Shown here: positions 29,004 through 39,767 of the stretch, in pieces
How the letters are laid out: every line of letters begins with the position of its first letter
Numbering within the stretch: the first letter of the stretch is position 1
Origin: Acidobacteriota bacterium
GTDB lineage: Bacteria; Acidobacteriota; UBA4820; DSQY01
Direction: 5' to 3'
NCBI GenBank assembly: GCA_021787565.1
Contig: JAJYLT010000009.1
Span: 1-64,000 of the forward strand
DNA length: 64,000 nt
Translations under genes and position numbers: made by a program
The notes under the pieces: model-generated
The model's database searches: none
What the model was told of the DNA's origin: nothing
The model's input: the letters and a program-made list of their open reading frames with translations, nothing else

Positions 29004-32000
29004 ATGCGCAAGACCGTGCTCGTGGCCCTCGTTCTCCTGACCGCCTCGCTCTGCCTGGCGGCCGCCGCTCCCCCCCTGCTCCTTCGGGAGCCCGCCCTCT
29101 CCAAGACGCAGATCGCCTTCGTCTACGGCGGCGACATCTGGATCGCGAGCCGCGAAGGCGGCGATGCCCACCGCCTGGTGACGGGGATGGACCTCGAGAG
29201 CCGCCCCATCTTCTCTCCCGACGGCTCGCTCGTGGCCTTCTCGGGCGAGTACGACGGCAACGTGGACGTCTACGTCGTGCCCGCCTCGGGGGGCGAGCCG
29301 CGCCGCCTGACGTGGCACCCCGATCCCGACGTGGCCGTGGGCTGGAGCCCCGACGGCAAACAGGTGCTCTTCCGCTCCCACCGGGATGCCACGAACGATT
29401 CGGACCAGCTCTTCCTCGTGCCGCTGACGGGCGGCCTGCCCGCGCCCCTGCCCCTCCCCATGGCGGAGGACGGCTCCTTCTCGCCCGACGGCAGCCACAT
29501 CGCCTACAGCCCCGTCTTCCAGTGGGAGCCCGACTGGCGCGACTACCGGGGCGGCCAGACCACGCCCATCTGGATCGCGCGCCTGTCCGATTCGAGCGTC
29601 ATCAAGATCCCGCGGGAGAACTCCAACGACCGCGACCCCATGTGGGTGGGCGACACGGTCTACTTCCTCTCGGACCGCAGCGGCCCCGTGACCCTCTTCG
29701 CCTACGACACCAAGAGCAACACGGTCGCGAAGCTCATCGACAACCAGGGCTTCGACATCGACTCCGCCTCGGCGGGCCCCGGCGCCATCGTCTACTCGCA
29801 GATGGGCAGGCTTTTCCTGTACGACCTCGCCACCCGGCAGACCTCTCCCGTCTCGGTCCGCGTGGCGGGCGACATGCCGCAGGTGCGGCCGCACTTCGAG
29901 AAGGTCGCCAAGCAGATCGCCGGCGCCGACCTCTCGCCCACCGGCGCCCGCGCCGTCTTCGAGGCCCACGGCGACATCCTCACGGTGCCCGCCGAGAAGG
30001 GCGACGTGCGGGACATCACCTCGACGCCGGGGGTCATGGAGCGCAGCCCCGCCTGGTCGCCCGACGGCCAGTCCATCGCCTACTTCTCCGACGCCTCCGG
30101 CGAGTACGCCCTCCACATCTCCAGCCAGAACGGCCTGGGGCCCGTGCGCGTCATCCCGCTCGGCGAGCCGCCGTCGTTTTTCTACGATCCCGTCTGGTCG
30201 CCCGATGGCAAGAAGATCGCCTACAGCGACAAGCGCCTGAACCTGTGGTTCGTGGACCTCGACCACCCCGTCCCGGTGAAGGTGGACACGGATCTCTACG
30301 ACACGCCCGCCCACGAGTTCGACCAGGAATGGTCGCCGGACAGCCGCTGGATCACCTACACCAAGCAGCTCCCCAACCACCTCCACGCCGTCTTCGTCTA
30401 CTCCCTGGCCGCGGGCAAGGCCACGCAGGTCACCGACGGCATGAGCGACTGCCTCTACCCCGTCTTCGACCGGAGCGGCAAGTACCTCTTCTTCACGGCG
30501 AGCACCGACACGGGGCTGGCCGCCGGTTGGCTGGACATGACGAGCGAAGCCCGCCCGGTGACGAGCAGCGTCTATGTGGCCGTCCTGCGCTCCGATCTCC
30601 CCTCGCCCCTGGCGCCCCAGAGCGACGACGAGAAGGCCCCCAAACCCAAGGAGGGTGAGAAGAAGGAGGGCGCCTCCCCGGCCAAGGACGCGGCGAAGCA
30701 GGAGAGCGAGAAGCCGCCCGAGGTGCGCATCGACTTCGGCGGCCTGCTCCAGCGGACCCTCACCCTGCCCGTCCCCGCGGCCAATTACGCGGGGCTGTAT
30801 GCCGGCAAGGCCGGCGAGCTCTTCCTCGCGAAGGCGCCTCTCGTGCAGATGGACGAGGGCCGGCCCGAGCTCACGGTGGAGAGGTTCGATCTCGAGAAGC
30901 GAAAGACCGTGCCCCTGCTCGAACAGGTGAACGACTTCGTGCTCTCCTTCAACGGCGAGAAGATGCTCTATCAGTCCAAGGGCGGCTGGTTCATCGCCAA
31001 GACCGACGCGGCGCCCAAGCCCGGCGAGGGCAAGATCGACACGGCCGCCATGCGGGTCTACATGGTGCCCCGAGAGGAGTGGGCCCAGATGTACCGGGAG
31101 GTCTGGCGCATCGAGCGGGACTTCTTCTACGACCCCCACTACCACGGCCTGGACCTGGCCGCCGCCGAGAAGACCTTCGCCCCCTACCTCCCGGGCATCG
31201 CCAGCCGGGACGACCTGACCTTCCTCTTCCGGCGGATGCTCTCCTACCTGTCGGTGGGCCACATGTTCGTGCGGGGCGGAACGGAGCCGAAGGAGCACAA
31301 GGTCTCCGTGGGCCTGCTGGGGGCGGACTACACCATCGCTGGCGGCCGCTACCGCTTCGCCAAGATCTACAGCGGGGAGAACTGGAACCCCAAGCTCCAG
31401 GCGCCCCTCACCCAGCCCGGCGTCGACGTGAAGGCGGGCGACTACCTGCTGGCCGTGAACGGCCGGAACCTGACCGCATCGGACGACGTCTTCAGCTTCT
31501 TCCAGGGGACGGCGGGCCGGCAGACCGTGATCCGCGTGGGCCCCAACCCCGACGGCACGGGCGCCCGCGACGTCACGGTGGTGCCCGTGGAGAGCGAGTT
31601 CGCGCTGCGCCACGAGGACTGGGTCGAGGCCAACCGGCGGAAGGTGGACGCCCTGAGCGGCGGCAGGCTGGCCTACGTCTACCTGCCCGACACCCAGTTC
31701 GGCGGCTTCACGAACTTCAACCGCTACTACTTCGCCCAGGGCGGCAAGGAGGGGGCGGTGCTCGACGAGCGCTACAACCACGGCGGCCAGCTCGCCGACT
31801 ACATCATCGACTACCTGGGCCGCGTCCCCATGAGCCGGGTGATGACGCGAGAAGGCGAGGCCTACACCGAGCCGACGGAGGCCATCTACGGCCCTAAGGC
31901 GATGATCATCAACCAGTTCGCCGGGTCGGGCGGGGACGCCATGCCCTGGTACTTCCGCAAGGCCCACATCGGCCCCCTCGTGGGCGAGCGCACCTGGGGC

Positions 32001-32288
32001 GGCCTCGTGGGCATCGGCGACTACCCGCCCCTCATGGACGGCGGCATGGTCACGGCGCCGCGCTGGGCCATCTACGGCCTGAGCGGCCACTGGGATGTGG
32101 AGAACCACGGCATCGCGCCGGACGTGACGGTCTGGCAGGATCCCAAGCTCTTGCGCGAGGGCCACGACCCGCAGCTCGAAAAGACGGTGGAACTCCTGAT
32201 GGAGAAGCTCAAGGAGAACCCGGCTCCGCATTACGAGAGGCCGCCCTACCCCAACTACCACCCCGTCCTGCCCCCGCCGGGGCCGTGA
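29004..32288 (+). CDS. Tricorn-type S41 family peptidase
   Basis: N-terminal WD/PD40 propeller repeats (SPDGSLVAFSGEYDGNVDVYVVP), C-term S41 NQFAGSGGDAMPWYFRKAHIGPLVGERTWGGLVG. Confidence 0.93.
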   Translation: MRKTVLVALVLLTASLCLAAAAPPLLLREPALSKTQIAFVYGGDIWIASREGGDAHRLVTGMDLESRPIFSPDGSLVAFSGEYDGNVDVYVVPASGGEPRRLTWHPDPDVAVGWSPDGKQVLFRSHRDATNDSDQLFLVPLTGGLPAPLPLPMAEDGSFSPDGSHIAYSPVFQWEPDWRDYRGGQTTPIWIARLSDSSVIKIPRENSNDRDPMWVGDTVYFLSDRSGPVTLFAYDTKSNTVAKLIDNQGFDIDSASAGPGAIVYSQMGRLFLYDLATRQTSPVSVRVAGDMPQVRPHFEKVAKQIAGADLSPTGARAVFEAHGDILTVPAEKGDVRDITSTPGVMERSPAWSPDGQSIAYFSDASGEYALHISSQNGLGPVRVIPLGEPPSFFYDPVWSPDGKKIAYSDKRLNLWFVDLDHPVPVKVDTDLYDTPAHEFDQEWSPDSRWITYTKQLPNHLHAVFVYSLAAGKATQVTDGMSDCLYPVFDRSGKYLFFTASTDTGLAAGWLDMTSEARPVTSSVYVAVLRSDLPSPLAPQSDDEKAPKPKEGEKKEGASPAKDAAKQESEKPPEVRIDFGGLLQRTLTLPVPAANYAGLYAGKAGELFLAKAPLVQMDEGRPELTVERFDLEKRKTVPLLEQVNDFVLSFNGEKMLYQSKGGWFIAKTDAAPKPGEGKIDTAAMRVYMVPREEWAQMYREVWRIERDFFYDPHYHGLDLAAAEKTFAPYLPGIASRDDLTFLFRRMLSYLSVGHMFVRGGTEPKEHKVSVGLLGADYTIAGGRYRFAKIYSGENWNPKLQAPLTQPGVDVKAGDYLLAVNGRNLTASDDVFSFFQGTAGRQTVIRVGPNPDGTGARDVTVVPVESEFALRHEDWVEANRRKVDALSGGRLAYVYLPDTQFGGFTNFNRYYFAQGGKEGAVLDERYNHGGQLADYIIDYLGRVPMSRVMTREGEAYTEPTEAIYGPKAMIINQFAGSGGDAMPWYFRKAHIGPLVGERTWGGLVGIGDYPPLMDGGMVTAPRWAIYGLSGHWDVENHGIAPDVTVWQDPKLLREGHDPQLEKTVELLMEKLKENPAPHYERPPYPNYHPVLPPPGP

Positions 32289-32311
32289 CCGGGACGCTTC
32301 CCGTACGCAAG

Positions 32312-32338
32312 AAGGGCCGCCCATCGGGGCGGCCCTTT
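32312..32338 (+). terminator. Intrinsic terminator after tricorn-like gene
   Basis: AAGGGCCGCC-CATCGG-GGCGGCCCTTT. Confidence 0.65.
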
Positions 32339-32406
32339 GCTTGAGACGTGCGGCCGGGTCCAGCGGCGGATCCCTCGGTGACCTCGCCGAGCGGCCGGCT
32401 GGCGCC

Positions 32407-32691
32407 TCAACCGTGGGCCTTGACTTCTCCCTGGAGAACCTCGAGGGTGCCGAGCAGACCGGGGAGGTGGTGGTCCACCTAGAACTTCGCCACGGAGACC
32501 GAACCTTCGACGCCTGCCTTGCTCTCCAACACGGTCATGGACTCCCCAACCCCGTTCCCGTTGTCCAGCCAGTAGTAGGCAACGAAGCCCGGGGCCCTTT
32601 TCAGCAGGGGGACGAAGCTTTCCTGGATCTCGTGGTCGATCTTCTCGGAGTTGGCGGGGTCGAAGCGGTAGCGGCGGCTGACGGCGTACAT
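32407..32691 (-). pseudogene. Antibiotic biosynthesis monooxygenase (ABM)-like gene with single in-frame TAG
   Basis: MYAVSRRYRF..VPLLKRAPGFVAYYWLDNGNG..SVSVAKF(TAG)VDHHLPGLLGTLEVLQGEVKAHG*; same frame both sides of TAG. Confidence 0.65.
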
Positions 32692-33013
32692 GGCGGCCTC
32701 CTAAAGAAGGCGAGAATGTAAGGCGCCGCGGAAGGACACGCCAGGAAAGCAGGTGCTTTTCGCGTCTCCCGCCCCCGTCGTCGTCATTCTGAGGACTGCT
32801 TCGAGGGAGTGCCCCCGAAGAATCTCCATCGCCGGACGTGTACGGCCATCGCCCGAGATCCCCCAGGGGAGAAGCTTCGAAGGAGGCTTCAGCGGATGAC
32901 GTGCACAAGAGCCTTTGCGTCCAGCGTTTCGCGCCTCGCCTTTCACGTCTGGCGTCTCCCGCCTTGCTAATCGCATCTCACCTCACACGCACTTCCTTCG
33001 AAGGCACCCGTTC

Positions 33014-33061
33014 ACCCTACTCACCTACTCACCTAACCACCTAATCACCTACTCACCCCCC

Positions 33062-33067
<6 letters not shown>
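33014..33067 (+). repeat. Degenerate octamer array (CTACTCAC)n
   Basis: CTACTCAC CTACTCAC CTAACCAC CTAATCAC CTACTCAC. Confidence 0.8.
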
Positions 33068-34744
<1,677 letters not shown>

Positions 34745-34847
34745 GGGCGGTGAAACCTCCGGGGCGATTGTAGCAACGGGAAGGCCAAAGGCGAAGAGCG
34801 ACGGGGAAGGGGCCTCACCGCGGAGAAAGACCGGATTCTAAAAACTC

Positions 34848-34935
34848 TGTAGGAGCGCTCTCCAGAGCGCGATACCGTGATGAGGTGAGTAGGTGATGAG
34901 GTGATGAGGGCGCGGGGAGGTCTTCGAAGGCGAGG
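34848..34935 (-). repeat. Composite intergenic repeat copy: REP-like hairpin + (GTGATGAG)n + TTCGAA-block
   Basis: TGTAGGAGCGCTCTCCAGAGCGCGAT, octamers 34877-34909, then GCGCGGGGAGGTCTTCGAAGGCGAGGCATTCGG. Confidence 0.8.
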
Positions 34936-35323
34936 CATTCGGCCGGCGCCGTTTCTCCTCAGGTCGCCGTCGCCGGACCGGGCTTCCGGGGGCGAACTTT
35001 CGGAGGGTGCCCTGCCGATTGTTGATAGGGGGGACCGGCGCCCGCACGACGGCCAGGAGCCCTGCCAACTCGACGACGGGCACCCGCCACCTTGGGCTCC
35101 GAGCCCGCTAAAATCTGGAGCCAGTGTACTGGACTCCGTGGAGGTCGGCCTCCTCATCCCATCTCTGTGGGAGGCGAAGCCCTTCGCCGATCCTTCGAAG
35201 GCAGTCCTCCATACGCACTCCCGACTGTTCTTGCCCCACCGATCACGCCACGCCTTCAGCGTGGCGCCAGACCCGCACCGGCTGCATGGAACCCCTGTGG
35301 CATTGCAAGACCTGACCCTAAGT

Positions 35324-35378
35324 GCCCAAGCGCGGCCGCTTCGGACTGGCCGACCTGATAGGCGGAGGTGTTGGGCCC
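35324..35378. repeat. Direct repeat flanking cassette segment, left copy (possible degenerate attC)
   Basis: GCCCAAGCGCGGCCGCTTCGGACTGGCCGACCTGATAGGCGGAGGTGTTGGGC. Confidence 0.6.
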
Positions 35379-35449
35379 AACGTGGTGGGCCTAACAAAGA
35401 CGATGCCCACCGCCACGCGGCTTCTCCGTCTGTTCTCTGCACCCGCTCG

Positions 35450-36541
35450 TCACCATGGGAAGAGAGAGCCTTTGACTTCCACGTTCCTTTGGTAGTGGTA
35501 GTTGGCGCCTTCGCGGCCGACGACCCTCCATTCGGCCCCGTCCCTGCTGGTCACGATATAGCGGTAGTCTCCCAAAGCGACGAACTGACTTCCGTCCCAG
35601 GTCACCGCGTTGAGTCCGGGATAGGGGAGGTCCTCTCGGGGAATTTCGAGCCGCGCGGGGCGCCAGGTTATGGCGTCCGTGCTCGTCATGATGTAGTGAT
35701 GGACGTTTCCGACCTTGAACCCGCCCACGGCGACGTATGTCCGGCCATCGAAGGACACATCAGAGGGGGCAAAGTAATCCTCCCCTCCCGCGTTCTCTAG
35801 GATACAGGACCAATGGCGGAGGTCCCGGCTCACCGCGCATTCCCGCCGGCGATTGAGATCCGTTAGGGCGAAATACCAGTCCCCGCATTTTGTCAGCGTC
35901 TTCAAGGTGAGGGGTTGATCCCCGCCGTCGATCCGCCTGTTGTGAAAGGGTCCGTCGAACTCCTCCCAGGAGCCGTCGGGTTTTCTGGCGTAGATGTCCT
36001 TTCGGTCGAAGAGGAGGACCTCGCCGGCATCGCAATAGATCCCACAGTACTGTCCATAGCGGACAGGGAGCTTTTCGACGCGGTGCCATTTTTTGGCATC
36101 AGCGCTTTCCAGCACCTCGTACTCCTCCGTCGGCACCAGGTAGTTCTTGCCGTCGAAGCAGATTCCCATGGCGGACCCGTCGCCGACCAGTTTGTCCACC
36201 ACCATCGGCCGCTCCCAATCGAGCCCGTTCCGACTGAACGACACCGCTGCCAGTCCCACCCCCGCAAAGGAGCCCTCGAGCCACGCGATGGTGTCGCATT
36301 GATCATATTCCGGGGTCCGCAGTATCTTGCCCCCCTCCTTCACGCGGGGCATGCCCTGGGCGTCGAAGGAAATGACGAAGCTGTGCTCGCCGTCGTGAGT
36401 GACGGTGAGCCCGTCGTGGCTCGCTGCTTGCAGGTATGGTCGCCGCGACCGGTAAGGCCCAGTGTAGTAGGTTCGGGCACATGCCAGCGAGAACAGGACG
36501 ACGACTCCCAGCCCGACGATGAAACTGCTCCGAACTCCCAT
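35450..36541 (-). CDS. Predicted secreted/lipoprotein beta-propeller-like protein (integron cassette ORF)
   Basis: Lipobox-like VVVLFSLACART; repeated S.DG..W / GKNYLVPTEEYEVLESADAKKWH blades. Confidence 0.65.
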   Translation of the reverse strand: MGVRSSFIVGLGVVVLFSLACARTYYTGPYRSRRPYLQAASHDGLTVTHDGEHSFVISFDAQGMPRVKEGGKILRTPEYDQCDTIAWLEGSFAGVGLAAVSFSRNGLDWERPMVVDKLVGDGSAMGICFDGKNYLVPTEEYEVLESADAKKWHRVEKLPVRYGQYCGIYCDAGEVLLFDRKDIYARKPDGSWEEFDGPFHNRRIDGGDQPLTLKTLTKCGDWYFALTDLNRRRECAVSRDLRHWSCILENAGGEDYFAPSDVSFDGRTYVAVGGFKVGNVHHYIMTSTDAITWRPARLEIPREDLPYPGLNAVTWDGSQFVALGDYRYIVTSRDGAEWRVVGREGANYHYQRNVEVKGSLFPW

Positions 36542-36743
36542 CGCCTCGCTCCTTTCGTAGCGACTTCCTCAGAGGGCCCCGCGCGGCCGGCGGCCCCATT
36601 GCAGGGGAAGCCGTTGAGGGCGGTCTTTGTGTTAGCGCCCCGAGACTCCGACAGTAACGACGTGACCCCGGCCCCTGCGTTCGCTCCCGAGAAAGCGCAC
36701 CGGCTGCACTTCCTGCCACTGCGACACCATGGGCAGCTCTGTT

Positions 36744-36848
36744 GCCCAACGCTTGCGTTCAGCAGCCGGGCAACCGCTTACAAGCCTGCACGGCGTCCAG
36801 CGGACCAGCATCCGCCAGGACCCGGTCCGCTGCAACGGCCTGTTAGAC
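36744..36848 (-). mobile_element. Integron attC recombination site (no integrase in window)
   Basis: Minus strand: R'' GTCTAAC, L'' CGTTGCAGC, L' GCTGAACG (pairs with L'' leaving one extrahelical G), spacer CAAGC, R' GTTGGGC; stop codon of the upstream ORF lies inside R''. Confidence 0.8.
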
Positions 36849-37970
36849 CTGCGTTTTGAATTTCCGTCGGACGGCTTCCATTTGCGGCCTCAGTTGCTCC
36901 ATAATTCGCTGCTTCGCTTCTGGAGTGAGTTCAATATCCCGATAGTTGGCTCTCGGCTCCATGTGCTTAGTCCAAACCTGGTTGACAAAGGAATCGGACC
37001 AGTCCGGTGGATATGGCCCAAGACTCTTGTGGAACATAGAGCGCTCTTTATCTGATTTGGAGGACCAGAAATCTACGAGTTTTTTCAGTTCGGCTTTAAG
37101 ATTCGCCTTTTCAATATAGTCTTGCTCGGGGGTGAGCAGAAGAGGAGCCAAGCTTGTGTGCACCTTGTCACCGGATGAGAACACCTTGCAGAATGGGAGG
37201 TAGAGGAGATACTCAAGATCAACCCGATTTGTTGGCCGGTGGCCGATGAGTCTGTTGGCAAGGGCAACGTAAAACAGCAGAAATACGGCTAGGCAATAGG
37301 ATGCATAGGGAGCGTAATCACACAAGCGTGGCATATGTTGGCTTAGCCAGTAGTGGTAAACTCGATTCGACCACTCTCGGGATACCGCTGCTTGGGCCAA
37401 GATAAATCGAAGATTCTCAAACTGACTTTCTGGGTTCGTGGCGATAGATTGGCTTAGCTTGAGAGCCTGATCGAGAGTTTCTGCTTTGGGGACGTTACTC
37501 TTTGTTGATAGCCAAGACTCAAGGTTGATGCTTCTGGTGGAACCACGCCACCGCCCTGATAATACCTGTTCTGCTTCGTAAAATTGTCCTTTAGACCATC
37601 GGCGCAGTGCTTCTCTTTCAGGCTCCTCCTCGAAGAAGACGCCTTCATGGCCACTTGAATCACGAATGGCCCGGCCATCTATCCTAATCGGACGACCGTC
37701 CATGACCACTTGGTTGCCCAGAAGGTTCGAAACTAACAGGATTCTATAGTGGGCGGTAAAGCACGAATCTATGGGGTGAATCTTCCTTGAGTAGTCTGCA
37801 ACCGTCTTCTTAGAGTGGTCGATGTCTTCTGAATATTTATGCAGATCGCCGAGAATCTCGATAAACAGCACTGGTGCGTAAACGAGCATGAAGTATTGGT
37901 GCGCAGAGTAGACCTCTGCGTGTGAGAGAGAATGCAAAACCGATTTGTCTAGAAGAAGCTGCGGGCCCAT
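36843..37970 (-). CDS. Integron-cassette hypothetical protein, possibly PIN-like
   Basis: 375 aa; LLLDKSVLHSLSHAEVYSAHQYFMLVYAPVLFIEILGDL and DLEYLLYLPFCKVFSSGDKVH; visibly lower GC than flanks. Confidence 0.7.
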   Translation of the reverse strand: MGPQLLLDKSVLHSLSHAEVYSAHQYFMLVYAPVLFIEILGDLHKYSEDIDHSKKTVADYSRKIHPIDSCFTAHYRILLVSNLLGNQVVMDGRPIRIDGRAIRDSSGHEGVFFEEEPEREALRRWSKGQFYEAEQVLSGRWRGSTRSINLESWLSTKSNVPKAETLDQALKLSQSIATNPESQFENLRFILAQAAVSREWSNRVYHYWLSQHMPRLCDYAPYASYCLAVFLLFYVALANRLIGHRPTNRVDLEYLLYLPFCKVFSSGDKVHTSLAPLLLTPEQDYIEKANLKAELKKLVDFWSSKSDKERSMFHKSLGPYPPDWSDSFVNQVWTKHMEPRANYRDIELTPEAKQRIMEQLRPQMEAVRRKFKTQV

Positions 37971-38104
37971 GTTATCTCAATCAGGTCTGAGGCACATCAA
38001 CCGGACTTGTTATGCGGACTCCATTCCGCCTATCAAGGAAACTCAGCGGCCTATCATGGTTCACCGTTGCAATTGCAGTCATGGCTGACCCCGAGAAAAT
38101 CCTA

Positions 38105-38158
38105 CCACAAGCGCGTCTGCTTCTGAGAGGCCGACGTGATAGGGGGCGGTGTTAGGGT
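38105..38158. repeat. Direct repeat flanking cassette segment, right copy
   Basis: CACAAGCGCGTCTGCTTCTGAGAGGCCGACGTGATAGGGGGCGGTGTTAGGG. Confidence 0.6.
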
Positions 38159-38275
38159 GCCATGGTGCGCGTGAGGCTCTTGAGCGCCTCACGACCTGGA
38201 GGCCGCTCCCCCAGCGGCAGGCCTGAGGGGCGACGGCGCCGGCCATGGCGAGCATGGGCCGCTACGGCTGGACGC

Positions 38276-38340
38276 TTCTCGCCTTCGAAGGCCTCCCCCC
38301 GCCCTCCTCACCTCATCACCTCATCACCTCATCACCTCCT
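38276..38340 (+). repeat. Composite intergenic repeat copy: TTCGAA block + (CTCATCAC)n
   Basis: CTTCTCGCCTTCGAAGGCCTCCCCCCGCC + CTCCTCAC CTCATCAC x3. Confidence 0.85.
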
Positions 38341-39025
38341 CGCCCCTTTCGCCCTCCGTCTTCGTGGTCTTCTATGAGGCCTTTCTCTTTTTCCATCGAG
38401 AGGCCCCCGACCGTCGGGTTCGGACCGGGGGGCGGGGGCTGCTCTTGGTCCTTCTCTGGATCCTTCTCTTGATCTCCTGATCTCCCTGTGGATCTATTGT
38501 GCCGCTGCCGGCCCCACGGCCGCGACGGGAAAGGGTGACACACGTCTCCGCAGAGGACGGCGCGGAATTCGGAAACGGGTCGCGCACGCGGTATCGGACC
38601 GTTTCCGCCTCTGGAACCGCCTCCTGCATGCGTGTTTCTGCCGTTTCGGCGATGGTCCGCGCCCAAGGCGCGGCTTGAAGCCCCCCACGTCCCCTCTCCA
38701 CGAGACAGCCCCGGCGAACGCGCTTCGGTGATGGCATCAGTATACGGCCAGCGCGATGGTGAACGGAAGGGGGAGGCTGACAAAGGCGGGGAGAGCCAGG
38801 CGAGGGGAGGGGCGAGGGCTCCGCACGGGACGGGGGCCATCGCGAGCTTGCCAAGCCGCCCCTGCGCTATAATGCCCCACGGAGGGATTCCCGAAATGGC
38901 CATGGAGACGAACGGGCGGAGCAAGCTCTATGTCGGCGACGACCGGGGTATCCCGCGGGAGCATGCAGCGGATGGGAGCGTGGACCTGGGCGCCGCGGGC
39001 GCCGCTTCGGCCCCGGGAGGCGCGG

Positions 39026-39766
39026 ATGCCTGATCTCTCCATGGCCCTGCGCGATCTCGACGCCCGCGTGGGAGAGGCGGTGCGGCACTTCTGGAGGACC
39101 CGCGAGAGGCAGGCCCGCAGGCAGGGCGCTACGGGGCAGAAGGATCAGGGCGCCCGCAGCGCGGTCACGGGGGGCGCGCAGATGGACGGCTTCATCGGGC
39201 TCCTGACCGGGGTGATCCTCGCCACGGGCCTGGAGGCGCGGCACATCTACTACCAAAGGGCCCTCGAGCTGCCGGGCTTCTTCAGGCCCACGAAGGAGTG
39301 GGACCTTCTGGTCGTGAAAGATGGCCAGCTCGTGGCGGTCATCGAGGCCAAGTCGCAGGTCGGCCCTTCCTTCGGCAACAACTTCAACAACCGCACCGAG
39401 GAGGCCATGGGGAGCGCCATGGACCTGTGGACCGCCTACCGCGAAGGCGCCTTCAACCGGACCGCCCGCCCCTGGCTGGGGTACCTCTTCCTGCTGGAGG
39501 ACTGCGCGGGCTCCCGCCGGCCCGTCTCCGTCCAGGAGCCGCACTTCCAGGTCTTCCCCGAATTCAAGGGGGCCTCCTACGCGCGGCGGTACGAACTCTT
39601 CTGTCGGAAACTCGTCAGGGAGCGCCATTACAGCGCGGCGGCTTTTCTGACCTCGGACGCGGAGAGCGGCCTGCAAGGCCGGTATGCCTGTCCCGCCGAG
39701 GATTTGACCTTCGACCTGTTTGCCCGTTCGCTGGCGGCCCAGATCGCCGGCCACGCGACGAGCTAG
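39026..39766 (+). CDS. PaeR7I (XhoI)-family type II restriction endonuclease
   Basis: GGAQMDGFIGLLTGVILATGL..IYYQRALELPGFFRPTKEWDLLVVKDGQLVAVIEAKSQVGPSFGNNFNNRTEEAMGSAMDLWTAYREGAF. Confidence 0.92.
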   Translation: MPDLSMALRDLDARVGEAVRHFWRTRERQARRQGATGQKDQGARSAVTGGAQMDGFIGLLTGVILATGLEARHIYYQRALELPGFFRPTKEWDLLVVKDGQLVAVIEAKSQVGPSFGNNFNNRTEEAMGSAMDLWTAYREGAFNRTARPWLGYLFLLEDCAGSRRPVSVQEPHFQVFPEFKGASYARRYELFCRKLVRERHYSAAAFLTSDAESGLQGRYACPAEDLTFDLFARSLAAQIAGHATS

Positions 39767-39767
39767 G

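Noticed and set aside
28986-32324. 1112-aa ORF antisense to the tricorn-like peptidase
   Set aside because: Shadow ORF of GC-rich codon usage with no recognisable motif; same reasoning for 20909-23377, 32915-34753, 14453-16495, 16555-18240 and 18521-20293.
32470-32480. In-frame TAG as pyrrolysine codon
   Set aside because: ABM family is not known to use Pyl and no pyl genes are visible; nonsense mutation or sequencing error is more likely.
35389-35438. Second full attC immediately downstream of the 363-aa cassette ORF
   Set aside because: GTTAGGC and a short AGACG/CGTCT stem are present, but R'' (AGAGAAC) does not match RYYYAAC well; kept only as a hint inside the flanking-repeat finding.
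38316-38924. Overlapping ORFs in 38.3-39.0 kb on both strands
   Set aside because: No consistent coding signal or recognisable motifs; region is dominated by repeats and probably intergenic/promoter for the R-M genes.
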